DNA of 64,000 nucleotides from Trochalopteron elliotii. Taxonomy: Eukaryota > Chordata > Aves > Passeriformes > Leiothrichidae. The notes below the pieces were generated by a model that had not been told where the DNA came from, searched no databases, and saw nothing but the letters and a program-made list of their open reading frames with translations. This document shows, piece after piece, positions 48,036 through 58,418 of this stretch. Both the position numbers and the translations under genes were made by a program. Location of the stretch: contig JANPWX010000028.1 in NCBI GenBank assembly GCA_024734555.1, positions 4,059,826 through 4,123,825 on the forward strand, given 5' to 3'. Position 1 is the first letter of the stretch. Each line of letters starts with the position of its first letter.

Positions 48036-48284
48036 GCGGACGGGCACCCCTCGGGCGGCGTCGGGGTGCCGGGCGGCGGCGCGGTGGGCGGCGGCGGCGG
48101 CGGCGGGGGCGCTGTGAAGACCCGCAAGCCCGACAACACCGCATTCAAGCAGCAGCGGCTACCGGCCTGGCAGCCCATCCTGACGGCGGGCACGGTGTTG
48201 CCGGCCTTCTTCATCATCGGCCTCATCTTCATCCCCATCGGCATCGGCATCTTCGTCACCTCCAACAACATCCGCGAGTACGAG
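48036..48284 (+). CDS. TMEM30A: TMEM30A exon 1 (partial): cytosolic tail and TM1
   Basis: It encodes [15 protein letters not shown], a Gly run, then [20 protein letters not shown], the first membrane span and SNNIREYE, with the donor at 48285 (GTGCGC). In frame upstream there is TAG at 48033-48035 and no ATG before the Ns. The bases 48010-48035 look unlike the expected N-terminus, so they are either a misassembled gap edge or an intron end (ATTTAG). Eight Gly codons at 48087-48110 are nearly pure GGC. Confidence 0.92.
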
Positions 48285-51200
48285 GTGCGCGGGGCGGGTG
48301 TGCCCGGGCCGAGGCTTTGGGACCACTGAGGCCCGCTCGGGGAGGGCGAGCGGGGATCGCCTGCCCGGAGGCCGCCTGCGGCTCTGGAGAAATGCAGTCC
48401 CCTCCCGGCCTGCCGGGACGCGGCGGGCACCCAGGCGGGCTCTGTGCGGAGCGGACACGGCGCCCGGACGGCTCCGATCCGGCCTGACCTCTGTGCTCGT
48501 CAGCAAAGCGTCCATTGATTGATTACCCTGAGCAGACACCGAGCTGACAGTCATCTCGGCGTAGGCTGTAGCCCTTCTGTGAGTTCTGTCAGTGCTCCCG
48601 AGGGAACTTCCAGGGAAGTTACTGCCAGCATGTAGTCGACACAGCTCAGTGCACCTTTTTTTCCTCAGCAGTACAGAAAGTGTGCCGATCATCCGTGGGA
48701 TAGCCTGTGGCAGTCCATTATTTATCTGCAAACGTTCCAAAGTCATTGTATTTTCAGGAAAAAGCTCGGAAGTGGTGAATGTGTTGCTGTAATTCTCACC
48801 TGCACCGATGATTTAATGTTGCAGGTGCTGTATGGGAGATCAGGGTGTCCAGAGTAAACTTGGAAACAAGGATCTAAGAGTATGGCTTTTTCTAATTAAC
48901 ACTTACAAAACTCGAATGATTTACATCTGATAATCAGCCATGCTACAGTTGTGAAAAGTTGTTGAGCGTTAGCTGAACACTGAACTGTATTTCACAGATG
49001 GATCCATTTGATAACAGAACCAGTTTGTGTTGTAAGGAAGCCCTGAGAAGCAATTGACAGCTATTATTAGTTTTGGTGAGCTGATATGACTGAGATTGAT
49101 TGTAGGGAAGAAGGTGTGTGGTTGATTGTTGTGTTGTTTTATTGGAGAATATGAATTTTTGAGGATCAAATCACTCCAGTTACTGGACTAAGCTGTAGCT
49201 TTCAAATATGTAGTGTTTAACAGAGTTGTCAGTGAAGCCCAGTTAGGTGACGAGATCATGAAGCAGGGAATGAATGGTATTTCCATATTTCTCTTATCAT
49301 TCAAATAAGGTTATAATGAAACCAATTTTACCCCCTTTTATGTTAAGATGTACAGTTACAGTCAAGGAGAAAAGCAGAAGGGAAACCTGCAAAAGCTGAA
49401 GTGTATTTTACAGTATCCTAATTTGTATGTAAGCGTATTTTTTAGAAAATAGTGGTTTCTTATATCAAGTGTTGGGGTTGTGGTGAACATCTGAAAATTG
49501 GCACAAGTGCTTCAGAGAATGTGGCCAACTTGTCACAGGCACATAGATTTTTAAATTGTCAGGTTGTAGCATATTTAAGGTAAACACAATTGCACGTTTT
49601 CAACACTCCATGGAGCAAAGTAAAAAAATATCCTTGCTAACTCTAAATTTTTGTTGACAGCTGCATTTAAAATAGCCGTTTTTGTAGTAAAGCAGTACAA
49701 AGTTTTAGATCATTATGATTGGACAAATATATCTTTTTTCCATTATGACTGAATCAGCATTGATCTATGGGAACAAGAAATGCATCAGTTTCATGAGTTC
49801 AAAAATGTACACGATTTCTTGTGCCTAAATTGCTGCTGTATGCATATACAGGATTTTTATATACTGTTGCTTAAGCATCTCAGTTAGGGACTCCTGGTAA
49901 GTTCCAATAGAACCCAAAAACCAGTTGTTCCCACCTAACATTTGGCACAAAACTTGTAGGTGAGCCGGGAGCACGACCGATGCTCCCCTGCACAATCAGG
50001 TTTTGTATATACAGCAGCAGTAACCATTTGTATTGGAGACCAGTTGGCAGGCACAGGCCTTCAATCCTCTCTAATTTCAAGATACTCAAGACTGGAAGAG
50101 TTTCATTTGTTTGTTTTGCTGTATGGATTTACTCTTTCACTTGTTGACATTCTCAAAAATCCGATTGTTAGGCTTTTGTGAGGACAGGAGGGCCTTTGGA
50201 GTCTGTGGTGAGTCAGAAGGGGGAAACTTGTGTTCTGTTGCCTGATCCTCATACATGTTTTATGAAGTGCTTATTCAGTGACATTCTGCAAATAAGATTA
50301 TCCTCCTAAAGGTATCTGAACTTCAGAAAAAGCAAGTGCAAATTAAAAAAGGCTTTATAGTTGCAGATGCAAAACACAGATAAAGCTTTTTACCAAGTAG
50401 CACCAACATCTGGGCTCTAAACCACTGAGGTATGCGGTTTAAGACGCTGCTGTCACATATATGCTTAGATGACATATCTCCCTGCTTAGAATGCTGGCTT
50501 TTGTTATAACCTCCAGAAGTTATTCACAAACAGCTGTAAGTTTAGCTGTGGGAGACAAGACATCCAGAAGCTACATGCAGTGACTAAGCTTTTTTAGAAA
50601 TGTAATCGGGGGAGGAAGCACAAGTGGTTATTTACATCTACCTCCTAGGTAATGGCATACCTCTTAAATGTGTGTGGGTGTGCCTGTAAACTTAAGTGTA
50701 TGGGGATTGAATAGGATGTATAATTTGTGACCTTGAAATACGTATTTAGTTTCAAGTCACTCCTGAAACAAGGTATGGTAGCCATTAGTATTTCTGTGGA
50801 CTGCGCTGTTCTACAGGTGCAAGGACTGAGCAGCAAAATGTACTTCTTCCATTGATTTCCTTTATAAGATGTTTTGAATTCAAATGTGGAAGATTTCCAA
50901 CAGTTTAAGTGTACTAGAATTACTGGGTTTTTGTTGTCTCTAGCATTTTTTCATTGTTTCAAAAGGGTATGATCAGTCATTTATCTTGGGTCTATCTTGA
51001 AAATAGTTAATTTGGGGGAAATTAATCAGCTGTGTAAATGTCTCTTTGCCTGTTACTAAGAGTTCTGTATTTCCTGGAGGTGTGGGGTTTTTTGTTTTTG
51101 CTTGTTTGTTTGTTTTTTGTTTCTTTAATGTATACAGAGTGAATAAGAAGTGTTGACAGAGCATATTAATATATTATAAAATGTGAGGAATATACAAAGT

Positions 51201-54200
51201 ATTAAATGTGTAGGAAAGAGATCTTTGTGCTGTGACTGCTGCTGTGAAATGCATAATGGTAGATAAAAAGCTAGATTGACTCAAGGCATGGCTAGGAATG
51301 GAGAACTGAAAGTAAGTACATTACTGTTACCTACATCTTCAGCTTTGTGTGCAGTTCCTGTAGTCCTATGTCAGAAATTATACAAAAATTAATAAAACCT
51401 ACGAAGAGGAACAGCAAAGAGGACCAGATTTATGGATTGTCTTTTATATAAGAAATGGCCAAGCAGACTAGGATAAATATATGACAAAGTATGAAGTCTG
51501 CAAAATCACAAATAGTTTGGAGAATATGTGTATGCAGTAGTTACGTTATTTCTATAGGTGCATGTCATCTGACAGACATCAACAGCCTGAAAAGCCATTG
51601 GTGTGGATTAACTTGGATATACCCAATGTCTTTAAATCTGGAGTTTTTTGGAAGGGCTCACTGTGTCAGGTCGTCAGATGTTGGCCAATCCCAGGGCACA
51701 GAATGGTGGGGTCAGGCAAGTTCTTACTGTGGACTCCACAGTCATTCCTTAGCTCTTACAGGCAAAGTGTTACTTTGTGAAGAGTTGAAGGTAGATGCCT
51801 CCATCCTTTTAAAAAAGCTTTCTCTTGAATGTGATGTGTAAATGTGGATGCAGAACAAAACACTTGGGGTGGCAGTTACTGTACAAGAAAGCTCTTTGAT
51901 AGCATGCAAGCTGATAACAGTGCATCAAAGCATGGTCCTGCTTCAAATACATCAATTTCATGCCCCACAGAATTCAGTCAATTACGTTTTTAAAAGTGAA
52001 GTCTTTAGGACTTTTGCAACCTTAATCTTTAGTGTGCACTCTTGATCAAAAACTTCTCACACTGGCAAGTCCTTTCTAAAGGAAATGCTTGCTTCAGCTT
52101 ACTTTAGCAGAACACACCCACCCCTGAGTTAGCCTTCAACAAATGAGATGCATTGTTCATTGAGAGCAGCAGTGAGGTCTGTCACTGTAGCTACACAGAG
52201 CTTGGCATGGCTGCTGCAGCAGTGCTATTTCTAGATCAGCATAAACTTAATATCTTGTTCAGCTGAGGAACAAAGATTGTGATCCTCTCTCAATCTCCCT
52301 CTCTCTCAGCCAGCTAATAGCTTCTGAAGCTGCCTAGTTTCAGCTAGGCTCATTAGCATGTAGGTTTTGTCTGTCAGAAATCTGGCAGCAGAGCACATGC
52401 CAGTCAGTAAGTGTTTGCTGATGAAACTGGTTCCAGGTTAATAGATACTTGAGAAATCACAGGAGAGAAATAGATACTTGAGAAATCACAGAGACCCTGA
52501 AGAAGATGCAGAGGAAAATAGGCTTCAATTCTTTCCTGAACACACATTGTGTGTTTATTTTAGCTAACCTTAATAGGGTATTAGAACCCATCATAAATCA
52601 CTAATTCTTGGTTATGCATTTTACTACAGATATAAATCAGGAAAAACCACTTGCAGCAGCCTTTCATATAACTGTACAGATGTACTGTAAATGATACTGC
52701 TGCTAAACCTTTTTTTTTTTAAATAAGTATAAGGTATATATTTCACTAGTCTGAGTCTAAATTTTAAAATAGGTAATTCATTAGTGTGGAAATACATCTT
52801 TTATAGACAGATGGAAGCTTTCTTCTGCCACACTTGCTACAGCTACCTGTGAGAAAGAGCTACTGTGGTCAAGCCACTGGAGTTGGCTTGGGCAGTAGGG
52901 TGAGCTTGTGGTTGCTGAGGCTGAATGCACAGATATTAAGAAATGGCTTTTTCTGGGCTACACTGTTCAAGACAGATAATAGTGTGTAAGACAGATTAAT
53001 ACTGATCATCCTTCTTGTCCATATACATTATGGTTATTTTACCATTCCTGACAGAACGTTATTGGTGTATGAACCTTTCCTGATTTAGGACCATTTGAGC
53101 ATTAAACGATTTTTTAATTTTTGTTTTCAGTCTTCTAATTAGGTGGCTAAAATGGTCAACAAAGCAAGTTTTAAATGAAAAACTTGTTGGGTTTTTTTTA
53201 ATACCTAGACTTTAAAAAGCTTAATCTCTGTGGAAAGCATGTGAGAGCTGAGATCTCCTTGTTATAGTGTGTGTGTTTGGAAACATGATGTTTTCTGGAA
53301 TGTCTGCTGGTTTTGTTTTGGTGTGTTTTTTTGGTTGGTTGGTTTGTTGTGGGGTTGGGGTTGTAGGGGGGCTTGTTGGTTTTGTTTGGTTTTGCTGTGA
53401 GTGTAATTTCACCTCAGTGTTAAATTTGTTTGCATCTGAAATCAAGCATATGGGCAGAATCAAAAACCAATTTACAGAATCATAGAATGATTACGGTTGG
53501 AAGAGACTTGAGATTGTCGGATTGGCCTGAATGTGCTCTTGGTATTGGGATATGATTGCAAAATAAATGCCACAACAACTCTTTGGCTTAATAATACTTT
53601 TTCTTAACTCTCCCATTGTAAATTAATGATTGCTTTTCGTGTTACAGATTGACTACACAGGAACAGAACCTTCTAGTCCCTGCAACAAATGCTTAAATGT
53701 GTCCTGGGACAGCACACCCCCTTGTACATGCACCATCAATTTCACACTGGAACATTCATTTGAGGTATGCTGCTCTGTATGCAGGATGAAGTCAGAAAGG
53801 TTTATATGATCTATTTCAGATTGAAAATGAAAGTTTTGTTGCTTAAGTATTTTTTTGGGTTTTTTTTCTATTTTAGAGGATTATTTTTAGTTTTCATTTG
53901 AACTTAGATCTGATTTTTGTGTCCCATTTTTCATTAGCAGGGATGAGACTCTTTTTATCTGAAAATGTGTAACATTAAGTGTAATAGTTGTGTTTTATAT
54001 GTTCAGAGTTACCTATGTGTCACATAGCTGGAGAGTAGATCAGCTGTTCTTGCATGATCTACAAAATCTCATTTCAGCAGGAATGGAAATACCAGATAAG
54101 TGCTTTCTGGCAGACTGGGGGCAAATGAGGCTTATGGGTTCTACATTGGTCAAGACAGGTATTGGGATTAGTGCTGGTGAATATCATTCTGATAGTTGGT

Positions 54201-57200
54201 GGAATGTTTATATTGTTTGACCTCAGCCTTGTTAGGATAGTACTTTTATGTACTCAGTATGAAGAAAGGATTGAGGTTCTTACTTTATGAATGTTGTTGT
54301 AAGCATAGAGTTTAAGGGCTTAAAATGGCAGGTTTGTGTGAATGAAAATCTGTCTTTCCCTTTTTGCTTCCTGTAGAGCAATGTATTCATGTATTATGGA
54401 CTTTCCAACTTCTATCAAAACCACCGTCGTTACGTGAAATCTCGAGATGACAGCCAGCTAAATGGAGACAACAGTTCACTACTGGTAGGTATTCACACTT
54501 GGATGTGAATGAGCAACTAATTTCTGCCTATTGCATAAATCACTACATAGAGTATTTAGTTAATTGATAAAGAGGTTACTAGAATTTTTGCATAACAGAT
54601 GGCAACCATAAGGAATTGATATTTTGTGATTTTATTACTGAAAACAACTATAAAGTATTACAAAATTTCATATTGATCATAGAGTAAAAACCAGGTTAGT
54701 TGTATAAACTAGCACAGACTCATTTGCCTTTTTTCTTTCTGACTATCAGAATCCAAGTAAGGAATGTGAGCCTTACCGCACAAATGAGGACAAACCCATT
54801 GCTCCTTGTGGAGCTATTGCCAACAGTATGTTTAATGGTATGGTAACAATTTTAAGTTATCATTTATATGGGTCTGTGATCTAGTGTATGTTTTCTGTTG
54901 CGCATTATTCTGAATAAAGATGCCATGGGCTTTTCTGTTTTGAATTAACACATTTTCATTGTTCAGATTAAAATAAATGTCTTGTACTGCTTGTACTTGT
55001 TTCAAAATTGCTAGGAGAATTAATTTAATCTCATAGCACACAAAGGATGGAAATACCTGTTGTGAGAATCTGCTACTGCTGTGATGTAGAAATATAGATA
55101 TCATATATGGGTAATAAACTGTTATGTCATACACGCTGATTCTTACAGAATAGCTTGTGATTGTATTAGGCAGTTAGCAAATGCCTTGCCTGGTTGTTTT
55201 TGTTTTGTTTGCTGGAGGTAATTGTTTCAGTGCTTATCAAGACCATCTGCCTAATGAAACTTTCTGCAGCAGGTCTTCTGATTTGATTTTGTCTTTAGAT
55301 ACACTGAAGTTATACCGCATTGATAACGACACGAGGACTCCTATTCCTTTGATCAAAAAAGGCATTGCATGGTGGACAGATAAAAATGTCAAGTTCAGGA
55401 ATCCTACAGGAGATGGGAACAACTTAACTGCACTTTTCCAAGGTAAAAAAAAGAAAAAAGAAATTTTAAGAATGGCAAAATGCTTCAAACACCTTTTGAT
55501 TTCAGTTTTGATTTCAAACACATTTTGATTTCAGAGTTATATGTCACTGACATTTTACTGAATGTGCTAAATAAATGTTCTCTGAAGAAATCCGAGCTGA
55601 AGACTACTCTGCTATTTGAAAGGTCTTTAAGTAATAAAAGCTGCAAGTTTCTGGTGAAAGTGTTTGGTTTTTGCCTTTACTGTAATCATTTGATAGTTTT
55701 TAATTTCTGATTTTTTTTGTACCCTGAATACTAAGAAGTGTGTAATGTATGCTGCTGGGGTTTAACCCCACTTGGCAACTAAGCATCACACGGTGTCTCA
55801 CTGACCATGCCCTTGCTCAGTGGGAGGAAGAATTGGAAGGATGAAAGTGAGAAGGTTGAGATAAACGTAGGTTGAGATAAAGACTGTTTAGTCACTAAAA
55901 ATAAACAATCAAGCCCAAAACACAGCAAGGAGAGAGGAAAATAAACCCCAAGAAAAACAAATAATCCAAAAGAACAGAATTGCTCACCACCATCCGAGTC
56001 CCTGAGCCAAAGTAGGCCCTGCCTACCTCTACCTGCCCTTTTCTATCTTATGGGATATCTCTTTGGTCTGCTGGGATCAGCTATCCCATCTGTGTCCCCT
56101 CCCAATCTCTCCTGGACCCCCAGTCTCCTCATAGGTGGGGTCAGGTGAGGAGCAGAAGAGGCCTTGATGCTGGCAAATACTGCATAGCAATAGCAGAAAC
56201 ATCACTCTTTATCAACACTGTGTCCAGCACAAATCCAAAACATTGTCCCATACCAGCCACTGTAAAGAAATTTAATTTTATTCCAGTCAAGACCAGTACA
56301 AGTTCTGTTGTGTTTGGATTTAACTTACAAAGAAATCCTGCAATTGTTAAATGAAACTCTTCACAAGGAGTTTTCATTTAAATGTTTCTATGACTAGGTT
56401 GTGCTATTCTCTAAAAAAGCTGATTCTTTTTTTTGTTACTAGAAGTGACTGATGTGTCTCATTGTTTTTAGGTTAGATACAGTTTGGAAAATAAAAGTTT
56501 CATTTGGCTACTATGTCTGAAGAGTCTTCTTAGGGCTCTAAGAGCATGTGTGTTTATGCAAGGTGTATAATAACTTCAGGCTTAACCTATGTGGGTTTCT
56601 TGCTTACTCATAGCCAAATTACGTGTTGGCAGTGTGATACCATCTGCCCTTGGAAAAGCAAATACCTTACCCTAATACAGTGTGGAATTGTATTTCCAAT
56701 AACACTACCAAAAGCATTTGGACATAATCTGAAATGATGTTTACAGTATTACTTGCTCGTGTTTCAGGAAATGGTTCTCAAATTCTGCCAAGTGGGCAGA
56801 GGACCTATTGTCATAATGGAGAATTACTCACCAAGCAGTGCTTTGAGACATGACTTCCTACCCACATGAATTGTTTAAAGAAATGGACAGTGCTGTTATC
56901 AATTATGTTATTTATATATAGAATTTAAACTGGTTAAACTGTGAAATAAAAAGTGCTTAAACAGCCCAGTGTGTTGCAATAGTAGTGAGCAGCCTGTCCA
57001 TACTGTTCAGAAGTTAGTGTGGTTTTTTAGTGATATTAGAATGGATTTTGATGAGCCAGTGTGTCACTCACTCAGTCCTGTATTGGAAATACTTTATTAG
57101 TTTTGTTTAATCTTAGGCACAACAAAACCTGTGAACTGGCCCAAGCCAGTGTATATGCTGGACCCAGCAGAGCCTGACAACAACGGCTTTATCAACGAGG

Positions 57201-58418
57201 ACTTCATCGTGTGGATGCGCACGGCTGCTCTGCCAACGTTCCGCAAGCTCTATCGCCTCATCGAAAGGAAGAATAACTTACAGCCTACCTTACAGGCTGG
57301 AAAATATTCCTTGGATATTGCATACAGTATCCTTTGAAAGCAGACCTTTGCACACAAGCATATATTTGCAAATTATCAGATTGAGCTAGCCTTTCTTCTT
57401 GCCATCTCTTAAAAAGATGGTATTGAGCTCTGGTTGAAAACTGGTGCTGAGAGCTAGATAGACTGTTAACCATCTTTTACTTCTGTGCTAGTTATATAGC
57501 ATTAATAGGTTCAGAGAGACAGGGAAATCAGATTGGTTGGGTGCTGTGAAGGAATTGAGAAAAGCGTAGAAAAAAAGGAAAAAGAGAAGTAGCTGGTAGC
57601 CAAGGAATTTAAGAACTGTAACTTCAGGGTGACATGACATTATGTGATGAAAGGCAGACTGACTCTGAAGGTCACAAAAAAGACAGAGCTGTGTATCAGG
57701 TGAAGATCTGTCATTCTTGTTTGGGGAGACTAAATATTAGGTAGAAATGCAGGAGACTGGAGAAGGAGGGTTGTCATAGTTACTGAATTCTTAAAATTCA
57801 AAAGCACTTAACGATACTTTCTATACAGCTGCTGCAGTGTTTTCCTTTGTTGTAAAGCTGTGGGGAGTGCCTGTAAAACTGAACAAATGTAGAGAAAAAT
57901 TTTGCAGTAAAATAGACACAAGGACTAAAATTTATATTTCCCTCACTTTATTGGAGGTACTTTAATAAATCCACAAAATCATGCATTTTACTCTTCTTCA
58001 GAGTTAGTGTCTTCTAACATGGTGTTTGTTTTGAAGTAGCTGACAATGCCCAGATTAGTTTTAGCCAGAAAGTACAGCTGAATGTTTCATATTTCCAATT
58101 CCAGTTCCACAGGCAACAGTTAGTAATACTGCTGGAACCTGAGCGAAATGACCCCAGATTTTCATTTGCCCACTTCCAAGCTGGGTTTGGAAACTTGCTT
58201 CTTGTTTTCCTAAATGTTTTTCAGATTATCCTGTACACAGTTTTGATGGACGAAAAAGGATGATCCTAAGCACCATCTCGTGGATGGGAGGCAAAAATCC
58301 CTTTCTGGGAATCGCTTACATCACTGTTGGGTCCATATGCTTCTTCTTAGGAGTGGTGTTGCTGTTCATTCATCACAAATATGGCAATCGAAACACCAGT
58401 GCAGACATTCCCAATTAA
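48036..58418 (+). CDS. TMEM30A: TMEM30A (CDC50A), P4-ATPase flippase beta subunit; start codon missing
   Basis: Exons are 48036-48284, 53648-53764, 54377-54484, 54750-54837, 55299-55442, 57117-57326 and 58225-58418; all phases agree. This gives 369 residues plus a missing N-terminus (human has 361). The protein is the obligatory partner of P4-ATPases such as ATP8A1 and ATP11A/C: it takes them out of the ER and supports flipping of phosphatidylserine and phosphatidylethanolamine to the cytosolic leaflet. Two membrane spans are visible: [20 protein letters not shown] in exon 1 and [19 protein letters not shown] in exon 7. Between them lies a glycosylated, Cys-containing ectodomain with sequons NVS, NFT, NSS, NDT (twice) and NLT. 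The paired cysteines (CNKC, CTC, ECEP, APCG) match the family's disulfides. The gene lies head to tail after FILIP1, as in human. Confidence 0.96.
48087..48110 (+). repeat. TMEM30A: GGC trinucleotide repeat coding for eight Gly in TMEM30A
   Basis: There are six GGC codons, then GGG and GGC, following an interrupted GGC run from 48072. It lies in the cytosolic N-tail. The human protein is shorter and less Gly-rich here. Confidence 0.85.
48110..48500. promoter_or_regulatory. TMEM30A: CpG island around TMEM30A exon 1
   Basis: Dense CpG and GC-rich sequence continues from the gap through exon 1 to about 48500, inside intron 1. This marks a constitutive promoter whose core is probably in the gap. 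Minus-strand frames across it are GC-driven. Confidence 0.75.
52440..52491. repeat. 23-nt direct repeat, period 29
   Basis: Two identical copies of a 23-mer starting AATAGATACTTGAGAAATCA lie at 52440-52462 and 52469-52491, separated by six bases. It is a small recent tandem duplication. Confidence 0.95.
53310..53400 (+). repeat. G/T-rich tract with G-quadruplex-like runs
   Basis: GGTTGGTTGG, TGTGGGGTTGGGG and TTGTAGGGGGG follow closely on the plus strand. Runs of four, four and six G lie between 53351 and 53371, with a further GG nearby. A G-quadruplex is possible on the DNA or on the nascent RNA. Confidence 0.75.
53474..53518 (-). mobile_element. Short CR1 3'-tail fragment
   Basis: CAGAATCATAGAATGATTAC followed by GGTTGGAAGAGACTTGAGA is the reverse complement of the CR1 terminus. 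Only about 45 bases remain, about 130 bases before TMEM30A exon 2. Confidence 0.8.
53648..53764 (+). CDS. TMEM30A: TMEM30A exon 2: start of ectodomain
   Basis: This exon has 39 codons, phase 0 at both ends, acceptor GTTACAG and donor GTATGC. It reads [20 protein letters not shown] and continues to NFTLEHSFE. It has four cysteines (CNKC and CTC) and sequons NVS and NFT. The stretch between the Cys pairs is three residues longer than I recall for human and carries the extra NVS sequon. Confidence 0.96.
54377..54484 (+). CDS. TMEM30A: TMEM30A exon 3
   Basis: This exon has 36 codons in phase 0, after CTGTAG and before GTAGGT. It reads [20 protein letters not shown] and ends [11 protein letters not shown]. 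The [17 protein letters not shown] block is strongly conserved in CDC50 proteins. There is an NSS sequon near the end. Confidence 0.96.
54750..54837 (+). CDS. TMEM30A: TMEM30A exon 4
   Basis: This exon has 29 codons plus one base (phase 1 exit) before GTATGG. It reads [20 protein letters not shown] and then GAIANSMFN, the family's CGxIANSxF block. The two cysteines correspond to the second disulfide region. Confidence 0.96.
54838..55298 (+). other. TMEM30A: TMEM30A intron 4
   Basis: This is a short AT-rich intron from GTATGG to TTGTCTTTAG. It holds no other feature that I can see. Confidence 0.9.
55299..55442 (+). CDS. TMEM30A: TMEM30A exon 5
   Basis: The exon is 144 nt. It completes Asp, then reads [20 protein letters not shown] and [15 protein letters not shown] to NNLTALFQ, leaving in phase 1 at GTAAAA. 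The [15 protein letters not shown] block is diagnostic of CDC50A/B. Sequons NDT (spanning the exon 4/5 junction), NDT and NLT are present. Confidence 0.96.
55443..57116 (+). other. TMEM30A: TMEM30A intron 5, with a solo LTR
   Basis: The 1.67 kb intron contains the LTR at 55750-56300. It also has a 22-nt direct repeat (55484-55505 and 55513-55534, one mismatch, period 29) just after the donor. Confidence 0.88.
55750..56300 (-). mobile_element. Solo LTR of an avian ERVL-type endogenous retrovirus
   Basis: On the minus strand it starts TGTACTGGTCTTGACTGGAA and ends GGGGTTAAACCCCAGCAGCA, with the TG...CA ends typical of LTRs. It resembles a common bird ERVL LTR, including a segment matching GGTTGAGATAAAGAC...TTTA on the plus strand (about 55868-55890). 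No retroviral genes flank it, so it is most likely a solo LTR left by recombination. I see no clear target-site duplication. It lies antisense to TMEM30A in an intron. Confidence 0.85.
57117..57326 (+). CDS. TMEM30A: TMEM30A exon 6
   Basis: The exon is 210 nt, completing Gly and reading [20 protein letters not shown] to GKYSLDIAY, leaving in phase 1. It holds the [20 protein letters not shown] block, a hallmark of CDC50 proteins. The donor, GTATCCTTT, is of the U12 type. If it is missed, the frame runs on only to a TGA at 57335. Confidence 0.96.
57327..58224 (+). other. TMEM30A: TMEM30A intron 6, U12-type (minor spliceosome) signature
   Basis: The 5' splice site is GTATCCTTT at 57327-57335, an exact match to the U12 consensus RTATCCTTT. 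Near the end, TTCCTAAAT at 58207-58215 fits the U12 branch-point consensus TTCCTTAAC at seven of nine bases. Its adenosines lie 10-11 nt before the terminal CAG, inside the usual U12 window. The exon base before the donor is A in ACA, a poor U2 context. The intron is 898 nt, phase 1. Confidence 0.85.
58225..58418 (+). CDS. TMEM30A: TMEM30A exon 7: TM2, C-terminus and stop
   Basis: It completes Asn and reads [40 protein letters not shown], then the rest of TM2 and a short basic cytosolic tail ending [11 protein letters not shown] is at 58416-58418. The SFDGRKRM and [14 protein letters not shown] blocks are invariant family features. Confidence 0.97.

Larger units (their letters stand above)
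48285..53647 (+). other. TMEM30A: TMEM30A intron 1 (5.4 kb)
   Basis: After the CpG-rich start the intron is AT-rich. It contains a T/G tract at 51075-51127, a 23-nt direct repeat at 52440-52491, a G/T-rich tract at 53310-53400 and a short CR1 tail at 53474-53518. I see no gene inside it. Confidence 0.85.

Noticed and set aside
47505..48144. Long minus-strand frames across the second gap
   Set aside because: They arise from the Ns together with CR1 and the reverse of GC-rich TMEM30A exon 1.
48032..48746. Minus-strand frames of 132 and 195 codons opposite TMEM30A exon 1
   Set aside because: They are GC-driven antisense frames. The runs of Pro and Ala/Asp mirror the Gly-rich and hydrophobic plus-strand coding.
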